Source: Lophius americanus
Taxonomy: Eukaryota > Chordata > Actinopteri > Lophiiformes > Lophiidae
DNA: 64,000 nucleotides
Direction of reading: 5' to 3'
Assembly: GCA_037951165.1 (NCBI GenBank)
Contig: JBBDHG010000128.1
Location: forward strand, 420,501-484,500
The notes under the pieces are model-generated. The model searched no databases, was not told the origin of the DNA, and saw only the letters and a list, made by a program, of their open reading frames with translations. The position numbers and the translations under genes were made by a program. This document shows positions 23,330-34,789 of the stretch, in pieces; position 1 is the stretch's first letter, and every line of letters begins with the position of its first letter.

Positions 23330-24105
23330 CAGAAAACATGAAATAATCAATTAATCAAATTTTTCCACCAGAATTTGATCAGAATCAAACAACAACATCG
23401 ATCAGAAAGAACATCTTCAGACAGATGTTTCTGCCTCCAAGTCATCCAACATTCTCTTAAAAACATCCAAAGAGACTAAGTCCAGAAGTTTCAACTCTTT
23501 TTGTAAATGGCTCCAGGCAGAGGGAGCAGCAAACCTAAATCCCCTTTTCCCCCCGGTCCAGTTCTGCCCCTTGGTTCAGACAGAGACAAAACATCCTGAG
23601 AACGAAGACGACAGGTTCCAGAGCTCCTCTGACTGAAATTGATGAAGATGTTTTCCCTGTTTCTTTGCACATGTGTTGTATATTTGATGAAATATTTTCC
23701 TAATGTGCTTGGGTTTTATATTTTTGCACATGTTTTCTTGAGTTGCGGTGGGTTTGCCCCTGTGGGCCGCCCAAGCGTATCTCTCACTTTACTTCGGTCG
23801 AGGCATCAGTATGATGATGTCGTGTTATTAAGCAGAAAGTGGACTTTAGGCTGATGGCGGTGGAATAAGTGTCCTCTAACCACTTTTCTATTCACAATGG
23901 GTTCCGCCTCCTCTCTCACAACGTCTCCGCTCTGCCTCTCTCATCCAGTTTCCTCCATCTCTCTCCACTTTGTCACCGCTCTCTCCGACGCTTCTTCTTT
24001 CCTTCCTCTTCATCCCTCCCCTGCAGCTTCCTTCCTTTTATGGCAGACAGAACCCCTTCCTAATAACCTTACCAGTATCGTGGCTTCTGGCTCTTCCATC
24101 AAACC
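23330..24105. other. Non-coding, possible old repeat fragments
   Basis: 23460-23640 (GGCTCCAGGCAGAGGGAGCA, CCCTTGGTTCAGACAGAGAC) has the look of a dispersed element but I cannot assign it. 23900-24060 is pyrimidine-rich. No gene is seen. Confidence 0.3.
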
Positions 24106-24109
24106 ACAT

Positions 24110-24380
24110 CTGTAGCCTTGTTTGTTTTTAAAAACACGGCGCTGAAAACCCATCTTTTAAATAAGCCATTCCACCCTTCGGCATTTAATCTGCATATATA
24201 TATAATGCTTTCTTGGCACATCCACTTGTCTTGTTTCCTGTGTTTTTCATTTGTTTTGTTTTCTGCCTATTGTTTTCTCCTGCTTGTGGATGTTTGTTGA
24301 CCTTTATTGAAGATTTGTGCATTGTCCTTGGGTGACGGAGTTGAAATTGGCATTGGAATAAAAATACATCTTTATCGCTC
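24110..24380 (+). mobile_element. Probable LINE 3' end fragment
   Basis: A short frame reads VFKNTALKTHLLNKPFHPSA (from about 24121), resembling the end of CR1/L2-group reverse transcriptase frames (FKxxLKTHLFN). A long T-rich 3' tail follows, ending GGAATAAAAATACATC. It is heavily decayed and the family is uncertain. Confidence 0.4.
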
Positions 24381-25270
24381 TAAATTGCAATGTAAAAATG
24401 AAATTGCTTCCACATTCCTGTTCTAGGACACTTCAGGGACATAACATAATGTTTTTGTTAGGTATTTTTAAAGATGAATGATCTCTTGCAAGGCAAACTT
24501 ATACTTTCCATATCCTTGTCCAAAGATAAGCTGAAGGATGTGAAACCGTGAAGTGGAATAGGAGGCACTTGGAACAGAAAACACTATTGATTAGAGGAGT
24601 AACGTTTATTATATATGGTTGGAAACTTTTTATGTGTACCGTAAGTAGACATTTGCAAAAACTCCCATGGTATTAAACCAAAACTGGACCAAAAGATCTT
24701 CCTCTCCAAAAAAAAACCCTGATGGAATGCATCACCAAGTACATGATAAAATGGAAGAAAGGTTAAAATACCAATTTTTTGTACTTTTCTCTTCACTTTA
24801 TTCTTACTATTTACAAAATTTTTAACCCATTAATGTTGGAATTTTTTTTTTGGTTGGGGGGCATTTATTAATCTAATATCTTAGACACTCTGAAGACACC
24901 ATGAACTGACTAATCTGTTGGTCAAGCATGTTTCTAAACAGTAAAAAAAAGTTTTAAATATACAATTATTTCATAATGAAATGTTGTATTTCCTGGAAAA
25001 TAGTCAGTTTTAATTAGATTAGCTCAACCTTTTGTTAAAGCCTATTTTTAGAAAACTGTTCCGCTCCAGTTAGACCTTTGATATGTTGTAAGAAGTTATA
25101 TCATTCTGATTAATCGTTGTTCTGTTCTACCGAATGAATAACAAGGCATGGGAACGACTTTGGTTTTTGACATGGGAAAGGGGGCGGGACTAACAGGAGG
25201 AACGTGGAAATGTGAGTCGCGAGACCAAAACCTGGAAGCAATGTGGAACATAAATAACTACTGACGACAC
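24381..25270. other. AT-rich non-coding stretch, no gene seen
   Basis: Contains only short runs (a T9 at about 24842) and no open frame of interest. Confidence 0.4.
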
Positions 25271-25276
25271 ATTGTG

Positions 25277-25465
25277 TCTTATTACGTCTTGGCCACGACT
25301 ATTTTTAATTGTGGGAACGAGTAGTTTAGTCACGGCCATGAAATATCAAGTCGTTCCCATTCCCTATTAAGTCCTGGCCAGGAGAGAATGAGTCAATCCC
25401 ACGCCTTATTAAGTCATGGCCACGAGATGATGAGTCGTTCCCGCGTCTTATTAAGATGATGGCCA
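25277..25465. repeat. 42-bp minisatellite, about 4.5 diverged copies
   Basis: The unit is TCTTATTAAGTCATGGCCAC then GAGATGATGAGTCGTTCCCG then CG. The last copies are clean and the first two are diverged. Related words (GGAACGACTT) occur just upstream at 25151, so the array probably lies within a larger element. Confidence 0.85.
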
Positions 25466-25479
25466 CCATCTTTCTTTTT

Positions 25480-26450
25480 TTTCCTTCAATGTCACCAGAG
25501 GGGTTCCGTAAGAATGTGACTTTTTCATGCTTCTGTTTGCAGCAGGAATGTTCTAATATCTCCTACAGACCTTGAAGTTTACATTGTGCCTCTGCGTGAG
25601 GTGGTCAGCGGTTCCTGACGAAGCTGCGTTACCTGATGGCATGAAAGAGAGTGAGGCACTTTGTGAGAGCATGATAAAAACTTCTTGTGCTGCACAAGCA
25701 ACACTGGTTTAGAAATCACAAACCAGTGCATGAAAACAGGAATATTCCAGGATTGTGCACCGGCACATAAAAACAAACCAACATGGCTGACCGTCTGATT
25801 CAATCAGGCAACGTGGAGGAAATATATAGCAACGTTGTGCTCTTGGAAGTTGTCAATGCCTTCGGCGGAGTATCAAATAACTTCTTGTGGGATGTTTGGA
25901 CTTTCCAGCAACATGAATAAAGACGGAGCTTATTTCTAAAAATATTCAAACGCTGTTCATAACAGCAGAGTTCAGAACAGAAGGGCATCCTGACAGAGTA
26001 AACAGTTTCCCCTCCAGCAACCGTTAGGGCAACGGAGCTGGAAAGGGTGCAGCAAGGGTCCATCACTCGTTGGCGTATATGATTAAATCTTATCGTACGC
26101 AGAATTTGCGTACAAAAGGTTATCGAACATAGTGGGTGAGTACCGGGTGTAAAATCGACCCTGGAAATTGGATCCCGGCCTGGGCAGTTCCCAAACGCCA
26201 CGTCAAGCACAGTGAAGAGAATCCTCACTCCACAACCTTCTTCTGTTAGCAGAAGTGTACGATCTCTCCGGCGAGAAGGAAGTACAACTTTCTTATAGCG
26301 AGGAAGGCTTAAATGACAAGGAGCGTCTCCGGGAGATCGTGCAGGAGGAAGAGGTAAAACGGGATAATTGAGGGCATAGAAGTGTCAAAACCATCTGGCA
26401 GAGTTCAAACAAAATCTTTTTCCTTTTAACACCCATACTTGTATTAAAAG
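25480..26450. other. Non-coding stretch, no gene seen
   Basis: Complex sequence with a 142-codon - strand open frame (25800-26228) that has no recognisable domain, signal or splice context. It is not annotated as a gene. Confidence 0.35.

Positions 26451-26451
<1 letters not shown>

Positions 26452-26486
<35 letters not shown>
26452..26486. repeat. 35-base G homopolymer
   Basis: An uninterrupted run of 35 G after AAAAGC and before TCGTTAATTA. Confidence 0.9.
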
Positions 26487-26487
<1 letters not shown>

Positions 26488-26900
26488 CGTTAATTATTGC
26501 TATTAAGGATCGGTAGGTGACATTTCGTCCAAGACTAAAACAGGAAAACATAAGTGTTTGGATAATCAGGCTGCGGGAAGAATAACAAAAAGGGAGATTA
26601 GAGGCGGCAGAAAGGTGGTTGGATTTATAGAAGAACGATTCAACTCACGATAACAAGGACGCGAAGCAGAGACAATTTTGAAAAACACTAATTGCTCCGA
26701 CTGTAGTTGAGCTTGTAAACACCACCCGCTGCTTTTATTGTAATTATTGAGCGGTCCGGCAAAGAAAGAGCAAATGTGATAACGCGTCCACCCTCCACAT
26801 TTTCTCCTTACCCCGGCCTCGCATGGCCACAAAACACATTTCACAGTTATCACATCGAAGTGACGCGGATGTGTCTGGCTGTGAGCCCACCCAGCGGAGT

Positions 26901-26901
<1 letters not shown>

Positions 26902-26940
<39 letters not shown>
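26902..26940. repeat. (GT)n microsatellite
   Basis: About 18 GT units, with a few variants at the left edge. Confidence 0.9.
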
Positions 26941-26941
<1 letters not shown>

Positions 26942-27534
26942 AGTGTGGGGGAGGGTGCCACTCTGAGTTGAGTTCTCCAGAGCTGACTCGGGCCGAGTCT
27001 GGGTTCCGGAGCAACTCTGCCCTCTAGCTGGTGAATCTCTGAGCCAGACATGCATCAGCTTCTCCCCTTTGGAAGTTACTCATACTGCTGGGGGGGGGGG
27101 AAATTGGTCGTAATGAAAGAAAAGCAATGAAGTGCAATAAAGTGGAAATATAATTTCCCCTCTGCGTGGCGTCGTTGCAGGTTCTTCATCAGCATCTTCC
27201 AGCTCTTTGAGAGAAGAGTATTGAATTTATGTTAAATGTAATATTCTGCTCCTGCCCAACACTCTTTGTTTGATTCAATGATATTCTAGGAACATTTTTG
27301 GATCTGTATAGGAAATTAATTACATTTTTTTAAGGGGGGTTTGATCAATGTTCAGCAGAACATAATTCATTAAATACCTAAAATAGATATTCTTAATATT
27401 CAGATTTATTCTATAGACAGAATAAACTTTCCCTGTTTCCCTTAAACAAAGTGATTTTTGTGGTCCAGATTGGAACGTGGACTCAAACTGGCACCAACAC
27501 GTTAGAACCAGATCCTTTATGTCCCAGAACGGGG

Positions 27535-27825
27535 CGACGACGGCTCATGAGGTCGGGCGGTCGTCCACTTATCAGAAGGTCTTTGGTTCGACTCCTCAGC
27601 CCTTCTAGTCCACATGTTAAAGTTATCCTTGAGCAAGATTCTGAACCCAAAGTTGCTCCTCGGTGTGTGAATGATGGAGAGAACGGTTGCTGCTGCTGAT
27701 GGGCGGAAGCGATAACCTTGAATGGCCGCCTCCATCGTCACCATAAATGAATTCTGACTCACGTTGTGAAGCGCGTTGAGTAGTTGAGCGGGCGGGACAA
27801 GTCCATTTACCATTTTACCATTTAG
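27535..27825 (+). mobile_element. tRNA-derived SINE-like teleost repeat
   Basis: The head reads like a decayed tRNA gene, with TCGGGCGGTCGTCCACTTAT and the B-box-like GGTTCGACTCC at 27585-27595. The body then has CCTTGAGCAAGATTCTGAAC, CCAAAGTTGCTCCTCGGTGT and GAAGCGCGTTGAGTAGTTGA. It ends TCCATTTACCATTTTACCAT. This order is the layout of a widespread fish repeat with that head and tail. Confidence 0.6.
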
Positions 27826-28765
27826 CATAAGTTGAGAAGAAAAAGAAGAGCATGATTCATTGATTTTGTTTTTATTTTATCACTAACATATTCAGGTATT
27901 TTTCTTTCTTGGTGCGTCACAAGGGGAGTCAGGTGTCAGTACATCCATTTCCCCATGTATCTTGTGTAGTTTGTCACCTTAATGTGGGTCAAAAGGTAAA
28001 TCTGAGTTCCTTGAACTTGCCTTAGATAAGGTGGAATTAGTCGCTGCTTATTTGAATTGCATTATTTCGCTGTAAGATTCACCTCATCTGACCATTACTG
28101 AACTGTACTTGATATTCCAATTAATCGAAATTGAGACCACATTTATTTGAGATATTAATAAATTAGTGTTTTTTTTGTTATAAGCAGTCTCTAGGTCATT
28201 CAGAATCCTATAAGTTGAATACACTTGGTCACAAATGCTATCCGTTCTGGCCTTTTTTTCACAGCAGCTCAGGTTTCCACTGGAGGGACAATCGCATGAA
28301 GAAGTTGACGATCAGACCTGACGTCCGTCCACCTACCTGCTGCGCCCTGCCACCCCATCTCCCACCTCTGACCCGGGGATTCCTCTCTTCAGTCAGAAGC
28401 CTGTCTGCCCACAAAGTACAAAAAATGACCCTTTCAGAGAAAACTCCACAACAAGTGTCGGTGAAATGCTTCGGTAGCACAAATGAAACTATTTACACAT
28501 TTTAAGTGTAAATACTTCTTATTTTTTCAACTCGTTGGGTCATATCTGTTTCGTTTATAGTCCGATCATGCTCCAGACTTTTAAAAAAAAAAAACACCTG
28601 CTGTCACACCTGAGGGGATTCTAAAACCTTTGCGGGTTGAAAAACACCAATCAAACATAGTGAAAAAATGCTCCAAAAACATCAGAAAGGCATTTCTCAA
28701 GTTTCCCTGAATCCCGGTCTGGTCCTCGGCACTTCCCTGCGTCTCACGTCTCTTTCTTGAATTAT
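27826..28765. other. Non-coding stretch, no gene seen
   Basis: Mostly AT-rich. A GC-richer patch at 28300-28480 is open on both strands for 70-96 codons without a recognisable domain. Confidence 0.35.
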
Positions 28766-28769
28766 TTTC

Positions 28770-28935
28770 AAATTTTATACACACATAAACCTTGGTGTGA
28801 GGAAGAACTGGATTGATTTTGGGAAAAATCGGTTGTATTTTTCCGACACTACTGAGAGCTTTATCTCCAGATGTTTTTGGGACATTATTTCTCGACTATC
28901 ACTGATTTACTCCAAATTTGGCGCCTACGAATGGA
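28770..28935 (+). repeat. Interspersed repeat family 1, left part (copy D)
   Basis: TTTTATACACACATAAACCT, GTGTGAGGAAGAACTGGATT and GATTTTGGGAAAAATCGG form the left block. One partial unit (TTTACTCCAAATTTGGCGCC) follows before similarity is lost. Confidence 0.75.
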
Positions 28936-28939
28936 CTGT

Positions 28940-30565
28940 CGTTAGCATCATTAGCACGTCGCCCAGACGCCATCCTAAGAGAGTCTATAGCATGACTGGC
29001 TATAAACTCTGTATTGTGTCCTCTGCAGTCATGAGTGGGGGAGGATTATGGACATGCAGTTTTTTAAAGCATCTGTTCAAACACAGTCGGAACTACTTGA
29101 GCTCGACACCGGTTTTAAATTCTCCATCCTCAGGAAGCCAAATGGGCCGGCTGCACTGAGGATGTCAGAATTGGATGGAGCGGGTCCATTCTGTGGAGTT
29201 TGTGACCAGCCAGCGCGGAGGAAAACGATAAGTAGAGAAAGAAAAAAAACTCCGGATCAGAAAAAAGGCAAACCTTCAGAGAGAGATATGGAGAGATGAG
29301 GAAAAGTCGTGTTTTTCTCTGCGTCCACATAAAACACAGTACAGCGGCTGTCCGTTAAAAGATAAATCTTCTATCCAGAACCGGCCACCGTTGGAGATTG
29401 ACGACTCTGAGCTACGGTTTGGACCCCGCAAACCCCAGACGAAAAGACCGGAACAACTTCCCAAATTCTGCAGCCTCTTCTCTTTCTTCCACACTGAGCC
29501 CACCTCCTGATTTCCCTCCGACAGCCGACATGACGTCGCTGGACGTGGGGGGGGGGGGCCACCAAATCCATCATCCTTCTCCAACTCCGCCGCTGCAGCC
29601 GTCTGATCAATGATACCACTAATAATAACCGCCAGGCTGTCACCTCTGTCTCATCATCCCAACTGGCACAGCCAGGGGCAGCTCTCTGCAGATTGCCTCC
29701 TCAGATTAGGACTCTATTAGCGAAACTATTTACCCGTCGTTCCTCCCCTCGGGCCCCCTTCACTTTGTTTGCCGAACCCAAATACCCCGCGGAGGCCATT
29801 ACAACCTTTTCCAAAGCGAGAAATAACCGCTTCATGTATATTGCTCCTGGACTGTTTCAGAGTTACGACTGCAGTCAGGATCCTCTTAAAGTTTCAACTT
29901 TTTTTGGGGGGGGGGCTTATTCTAAGATATTGCAGTCAAGTCTTTTTTCTTTTTTTTTTTAACTGTGAGTGCAATTCATCATTTTGCGAGTACACACCTC
30001 CGTGGCAACACCCGCGCTCTTCAAGTAAAGGTTAGCTCAGAGCAAGGCCACTCATCTTCCTCGGCCCCGGTGATCGATATGCAGAACCACGCCCGGCTTT
30101 GCAGGAATAAAAAAAAGGAAAGGGAAAAAAAAGACTAATAGGCATGAATATAAATCTCATGCGGATGTTTTTCTTTTCAGATATTACCGAGAAAGCAAAG
30201 TCCGAACTCTGCGGTCCAACCCTCAAGGCTGCCCCTGTGACATGATGACATGAGGAGGTCCCGTGAATCAGCGCCCCCGGCACCCCCGGCCCATTACAGC
30301 ACTCACTTAAACCAATCATTAGAGATCGAAGAACCACTGCATCCCCGCACTCTCCCCCGACATTACCATTCACTTATCAATCATCTCCTTCTCTGCAGAC
30401 GGTGCAGCGAAAAAACACGAAGGTCCTCATTTTACTGCCCCCCCCCCCCTAAAAAAACAACAACTACAGTACAGATTCCTTTTGGCCTTTCATCTGGACA
30501 AGCAAGTCGGCTGGAGGGGTCATTCATGTTAACGCCATAACTAAGAAAGTATTTCATGGACCACT
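28940..30565. other. Complex non-coding stretch, no gene seen
   Basis: Several overlapping open frames of 66-113 codons occur on both strands, none recognisable. Short C or G runs lie at about 29549, 29904 and 30440. The complexity would fit scattered regulatory elements, which cannot be shown from one sequence. Confidence 0.3.
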
Positions 30566-30569
30566 TGCA

Positions 30570-31480
30570 AATTGTGTACCCCCATAGACCTTATTTAGAG
30601 GAAGAACTGGATTCATTTTGGGTATCAATCCAGTGGTACATTTTCGACACTACGTGCAGCTTTATCTCGCTTTATGGGTCAATATTTCCTAACTATTTCA
30701 AATGAATCGACTCGAGAAGATATATCTTGTATATGTCGTATTTCACTTTTGCCCACTAGAGGGAGCATTTTTACAATAAACGGTTTGGCGGACAGAACTT
30801 CTGGTCCGATTTAGTCCAAATTTGGTGCATATACTCTTAAAGCTCATATTTTACTCACAGGAGTGAGCTTTTTTAAACAAATGTATTCATTGAATTTTTG
30901 AATATTACTAATAACACGGATACTGTGAGATTTTTATTTTTTTATTTATTTTTAAAAACACTTTTCTGGTTAAACTTTCTAAATAACTTGGTCTAATTAA
31001 GTCCAAATTTGGTGCATATACTCTTATAGCTCATATTTTACTCACAAGAGGGAGCTTTTTTAAACAAATGTATTCATTGAATTTTTGAATATTACTAATA
31101 ACACGGATACTGTGAGATTTTTATTTTTTTATTTATTTTTAAAAACACTTTTCTGGTTAAACTTTCTAAATAACTTGGTCTAATTAAGTCCAAATTTGGT
31201 GCAACTGTATCAACTCAAGGAGATATATCTGTTATATCTCATATTTTACTCAAATAGTTCATATTTTTACCCACTGGAGGGAGCTTTTTTACGATAAACA
31301 CTGTTTTTGAGACAGAATTTCTCAAAAATTGATCCGGTTTAGTACGAATTTGATTCATATGAATCGTTTCCAGGAGAGATATCTTTTTTAAATCATATTT
31401 TACTCTATAAATTCATATTTTACTCGATAGGGGGAGCTTTTCCAGCAAAAACACTGTTTTTAACGCGTTACTTACTATGT
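30570..31480 (+). repeat. Interspersed repeat family 1, long copy with an internal duplication (copy E)
   Basis: Left block at 30570-30640 (AGAGGAAGAACTGGATTCAT), then about five internal units each with GTCCAAATTTGGTGCA-type and ACTCACxxGxGGGAGCTTTT-type words. A 187-bp segment is present twice head to tail, at about 30829-31015 and 31016-31202. Confidence 0.8.
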
Positions 31481-31559
31481 AATGTGGGGAGTCCAATCAA
31501 GTAAGTCGGCTGGAGAGGTTGAGTTTGAACCAAAAGGTTGACTTGAATAAGAAAGATTT

Positions 31560-32340
31560 AATGTATGAGTGTGAAAAGAGCGCGGGTGACGGCTCCCACT
31601 GGCTGCTTTAATTAAGCGCAATGAGCCTTGTAAATCCAATATTCAACCAATTGGGAATGATTCGCGGAAGAATGGCTTCCATTACACCCTAGGAAAAAAA
31701 AGAAAGGTGTTTAAGCAGATACAAATGATCTATTATGATAATATAAATCCCCCTGTCTCTGTAATTTCCCAAAAGGCCGCAGAAGTGTTTTAAACTTCCT
31801 TCCGCCAATCGGCTCTTACGAGCAAAGAGAAATTACAAGAGTGAGTCCTGTGTCTGGCAGTCCATTATCTGAGCGGCTTCTCTCCAGGTAATTTCGCTGG
31901 CAAGCGTGTGGTCCCGATAGACAGAATGGAAAAAGAAAATGTTATATTTCCTCCACCTCTCTTTAATTCATGAGTCTTCTTCCTTATCAGACCGCCGGAG
32001 TCCTGACCTGTTTTACTTTCTGCAGGCATCCATTGTGTGTGTGGGTGTTCTTCCCCCTCAAGACTTCCGTCTTCCCTTTCCTTAACGCTGTGCAGGCCAG
32101 GGTTTCCTCTTCTTCGCCCCTGAGGGGGCTGATAACACCTCACACATGCCGAGCCGAGGGGATGAGGTGGGATAAGGCTTTGAGAATTCCGAATTGGTTT
32201 CCACTAAGTTTGATTATCATTTTATGGTGCTCGATTTTCTCGCTCTGCACCAAGGCCACTTGCACTGTACTTCATACCAGCCATATGTGTGTAAAGTAGC
32301 CACGGCTACTTTAAATACTCATTTTAACTAGTGGGGGTCC
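31560..32340. promoter_or_regulatory. Complex single-copy block, possible conserved region
   Basis: GCTGCTTTAATTAAGCGCAA, TCCAATATTCAACCAATTGG and following sequence are non-repetitive and compositionally balanced. There is no coding evidence beyond unremarkable open frames. Inference only. Confidence 0.2.
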
Positions 32341-32676
32341 CAAGAGTTTAAGATGAATGTGCTGTTAGATGCAAAAAGTACCTAAACACTTGACACAAAA
32401 GAAAAAAAATCCAGTTTTATTTTTACATAGAGGGTATACAATTTTGCAGTTTTCATCATTTCTAATGCCAATAAAAGCACTTAAGTTCAAGGTATTTATA
32501 TATTTTATCCATTTTAAGCTATTTATCTATCTATTGGATAGTTGGAATGTATTATTGTATTGTTTTGGGGGATTCTCCCTGCAAATAAATCTACTTATTG
32601 GTGCAAATAAAGTAACTTGAAGCTGTGCCTGTACTATAAGCACATATACCCGGACTTTCTGCGGCTATAATAGATT

Positions 32677-32876
32677 GATGAGAAGCTAGCTGCCCTGATG
32701 AGAAGCTAGCTGCCCTGATGAGAAGCTAGCCGCCCTGATGAGAAGCTAGCCGCCCTGATGAGAAGCTAGCCGCCCTGATGAGAAGCTAGCTGCCCTGATG
32801 AGAAGCTAGCCGCCCTGATGAGAAGCTAGCCGCCCTGATGAGAAGCTAGCTGCCCTGATGAGAAGCTAGCTACTCT
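32677..32876. repeat. 20-bp minisatellite, exactly ten copies
   Basis: The unit is GATGAGAAGCTAGCYGCCCT, repeated at 32677 and every 20 bp to 32857. The only variation in copies 1-9 is T or C at unit position 15 (T T C C C T C C T). The tenth copy ends TACTCT. Each unit contains the palindrome AGCTAGCT or GCTAGC. Confidence 0.97.
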
Positions 32877-33054
32877 GCTAGTTGTGTGGTTAACTCAGCA
32901 CAAATTGTAATGTTAACATCAACATCAGCTGACGTAACGTTAAATGCAGAAAAGGCCAAAGTAGGACCAAAATTATAAGAAAAGAAACCTTTTAAGTCGT
33001 ACATTAATGCTCCTCCAATGTCCCTGACGCTTAGAAAATCTGCCCCAACAGCAG

Positions 33055-33300
33055 AAAGCATGTCCCCCGCTAATGAATTTGCATGTACAGATAATATCCG
33101 TCTCTCTGATTGAGTTCATTCGACCGCGATTGAATCTAATCAAAGCAGAAAGCCGAGCAGTTAAAACACAATCATGGAGAGGATTAGATTGCGGATGGGC
33201 TTTTAGTCTCACCCATAAGTCACCTAAATTGATCATAGGACGATTTAAAGACGGCGGCTGCAAGAGATCCAGCGAATGATCCATCTCAGGTCAGACTGAT
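33055..33300. promoter_or_regulatory. Candidate conserved regulatory element
   Basis: Non-repetitive, with a POU/octamer-like ATGAATTTGCATGTAC (33072), a TCF/LEF-like TAATCAAAGCAG (33137) and further AT cores (CCTAAATTGATCATAGG). Of the desert segments, this one most resembles vertebrate developmental enhancers by eye. No alignment is available. Confidence 0.3.
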
Positions 33301-33879
33301 CACTTCATCACTGACGCCTGTCAGCGAGACTCCTCAACTCAAAATTCAGTCGTACCCCCTGACCCGTTTGTTTGCTCGTCTCTATCAATCTGAATCAGTA
33401 GAGGATATAAATAGGGATATTCATCAAGTTAATGGAGAGTTAGCAATTTTCAAAAACAACATATGTTATTTTTATTGAGGGAAAAACATAATAGGTCTGA
33501 ACAAGCCAAGAATTTGTGTTTCTTGTTTCTTTATCTTTTTTCTTATCAGACCATTTTATCTTGCTTCAAACGTTTTGGGCTGTATTATGTTATTAAGGCG
33601 TTATAACCTGTCACTGAGATTTCATTTCTGGTTCTGGGTGAGTTTATGCTTGAAATTAGAATTACCATCATTATAAGGCTGTTTGATCGACATTGATGAC
33701 AAAACGGTTTTGTCAAAGTAACAATATCTCATTTCAATTATTCTCTGGTTTTAATCACATTTCCTACATTTTGAGAAATTAATTGTTATAATTCTTGGAT
33801 TTTTTGCTGTTTTCGCTGAGAAAGTGTCTGCCGCCATCGATTGGTCGGTTAACGTGATGACTCACACACCTTTTAATGG

Positions 33880-34275
33880 ATCGTTTTCATATTTTATATC
33901 CACACAGACATTAGTGCGAGGAAGAACTGAGTTGAGTTTGGGAAAGGATGATTGTATCATTCCAACAACCGGGGGAGTTTTTATCACCGATAGTTTTCAG
34001 GGCCATAATTTTTCAGATGGTCCAATTTAGTCCAAAGTTGGTGCAAATGAATCAAATCCAGGAGATTTATTTTATGTGTTTCATAATTCACTCCAATAGG
34101 AGGATTTAAGTTTTATTTTTACTCAATATGAGGATAATTTTTACACAAAAACATTGTTTTTTGGATCTCAATTCTGTGGCAATGAATTGACTCGTGCAGG
34201 TCTGTCTTTTATATATCGCATTTTTTCTCTAATAGTTCATATTTTACTACCTAGGGGGAGATTTTTCCAGAAAAA
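33880..34275 (+). repeat. Interspersed repeat family 1, copy F
   Basis: Left block TTTTATATCCACACAGACAT then TAGTGCGAGGAAGAACTGAG. Internal units have TTTAGTCCAAAGTTGGTGCA (34026) and CTACCTAGGGGGAGATTTTT (34245). It runs into a TA/TG-rich tract. Confidence 0.75.
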
Positions 34276-34289
34276 TCCATACATCCATA

Positions 34290-34430
34290 CTTACACATAT
34301 GTATATGTGACGTACATATATATATATGATATATATAGATATATATGTATGTTTATGTATACGTGTACATACATGTATGTGTGTATATATATATATACAC
34401 AAACATATATACATATATATATATAATGTT
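34290..34430. repeat. TA/TG/CA-rich microsatellite
   Basis: ATATATATGATATATATAGA-type sequence with TGTATG interruptions, placed directly at the end of repeat family 1 copy F. Confidence 0.8.
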
Positions 34431-34535
34431 TACATATGATGTTTATCCGTACATGTCTATAAAGTCCTGTCCTGTTATAAAGTACGTCTTCAATTTTAGT
34501 CACCTTTAGAATATCTGACAGAAAACAGACAGACA

Positions 34536-34546
34536 GTGTGTGTGTG

Positions 34547-34578
<32 letters not shown>

Positions 34579-34635
34579 CGTGTGTGTGTGTGTGTGTGTG
34601 TTTGGGTGTGTGTGTGTGTCAGAGAGAGAGAGAGA
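34536..34635. repeat. (TG)n followed by (AG)n microsatellite
   Basis: TG units with two CG variants and one TTTGGG interruption to about 34619, then seven AG units. Confidence 0.9.
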
Positions 34636-34789
34636 GTCAAGATTAGGGGCTTAGAAAAAGTTGCGTAAACAGTAATCGAGGAGGAAGTGAAAAAAAGCGA
34701 CAGAAGAGGAGCGTCAGTATGGGAGAGAAAAGAACAAAAGAGACCAAACAAAGCCAGACTCATTGAGTGAGGTAGAATCAAATACACCC

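Noticed and set aside
27585..27600. B-box-like GGTTCGACTCC suggesting a functional tRNA gene
   Set aside because: The A-box and cloverleaf are not recoverable, and the flanks match the body of a dispersed SINE-like repeat.
32677..32876. Regular 20-bp repeats considered as a CRISPR array
   Set aside because: The units are directly adjacent with no unique spacers, and the genome is a vertebrate; it is a minisatellite.
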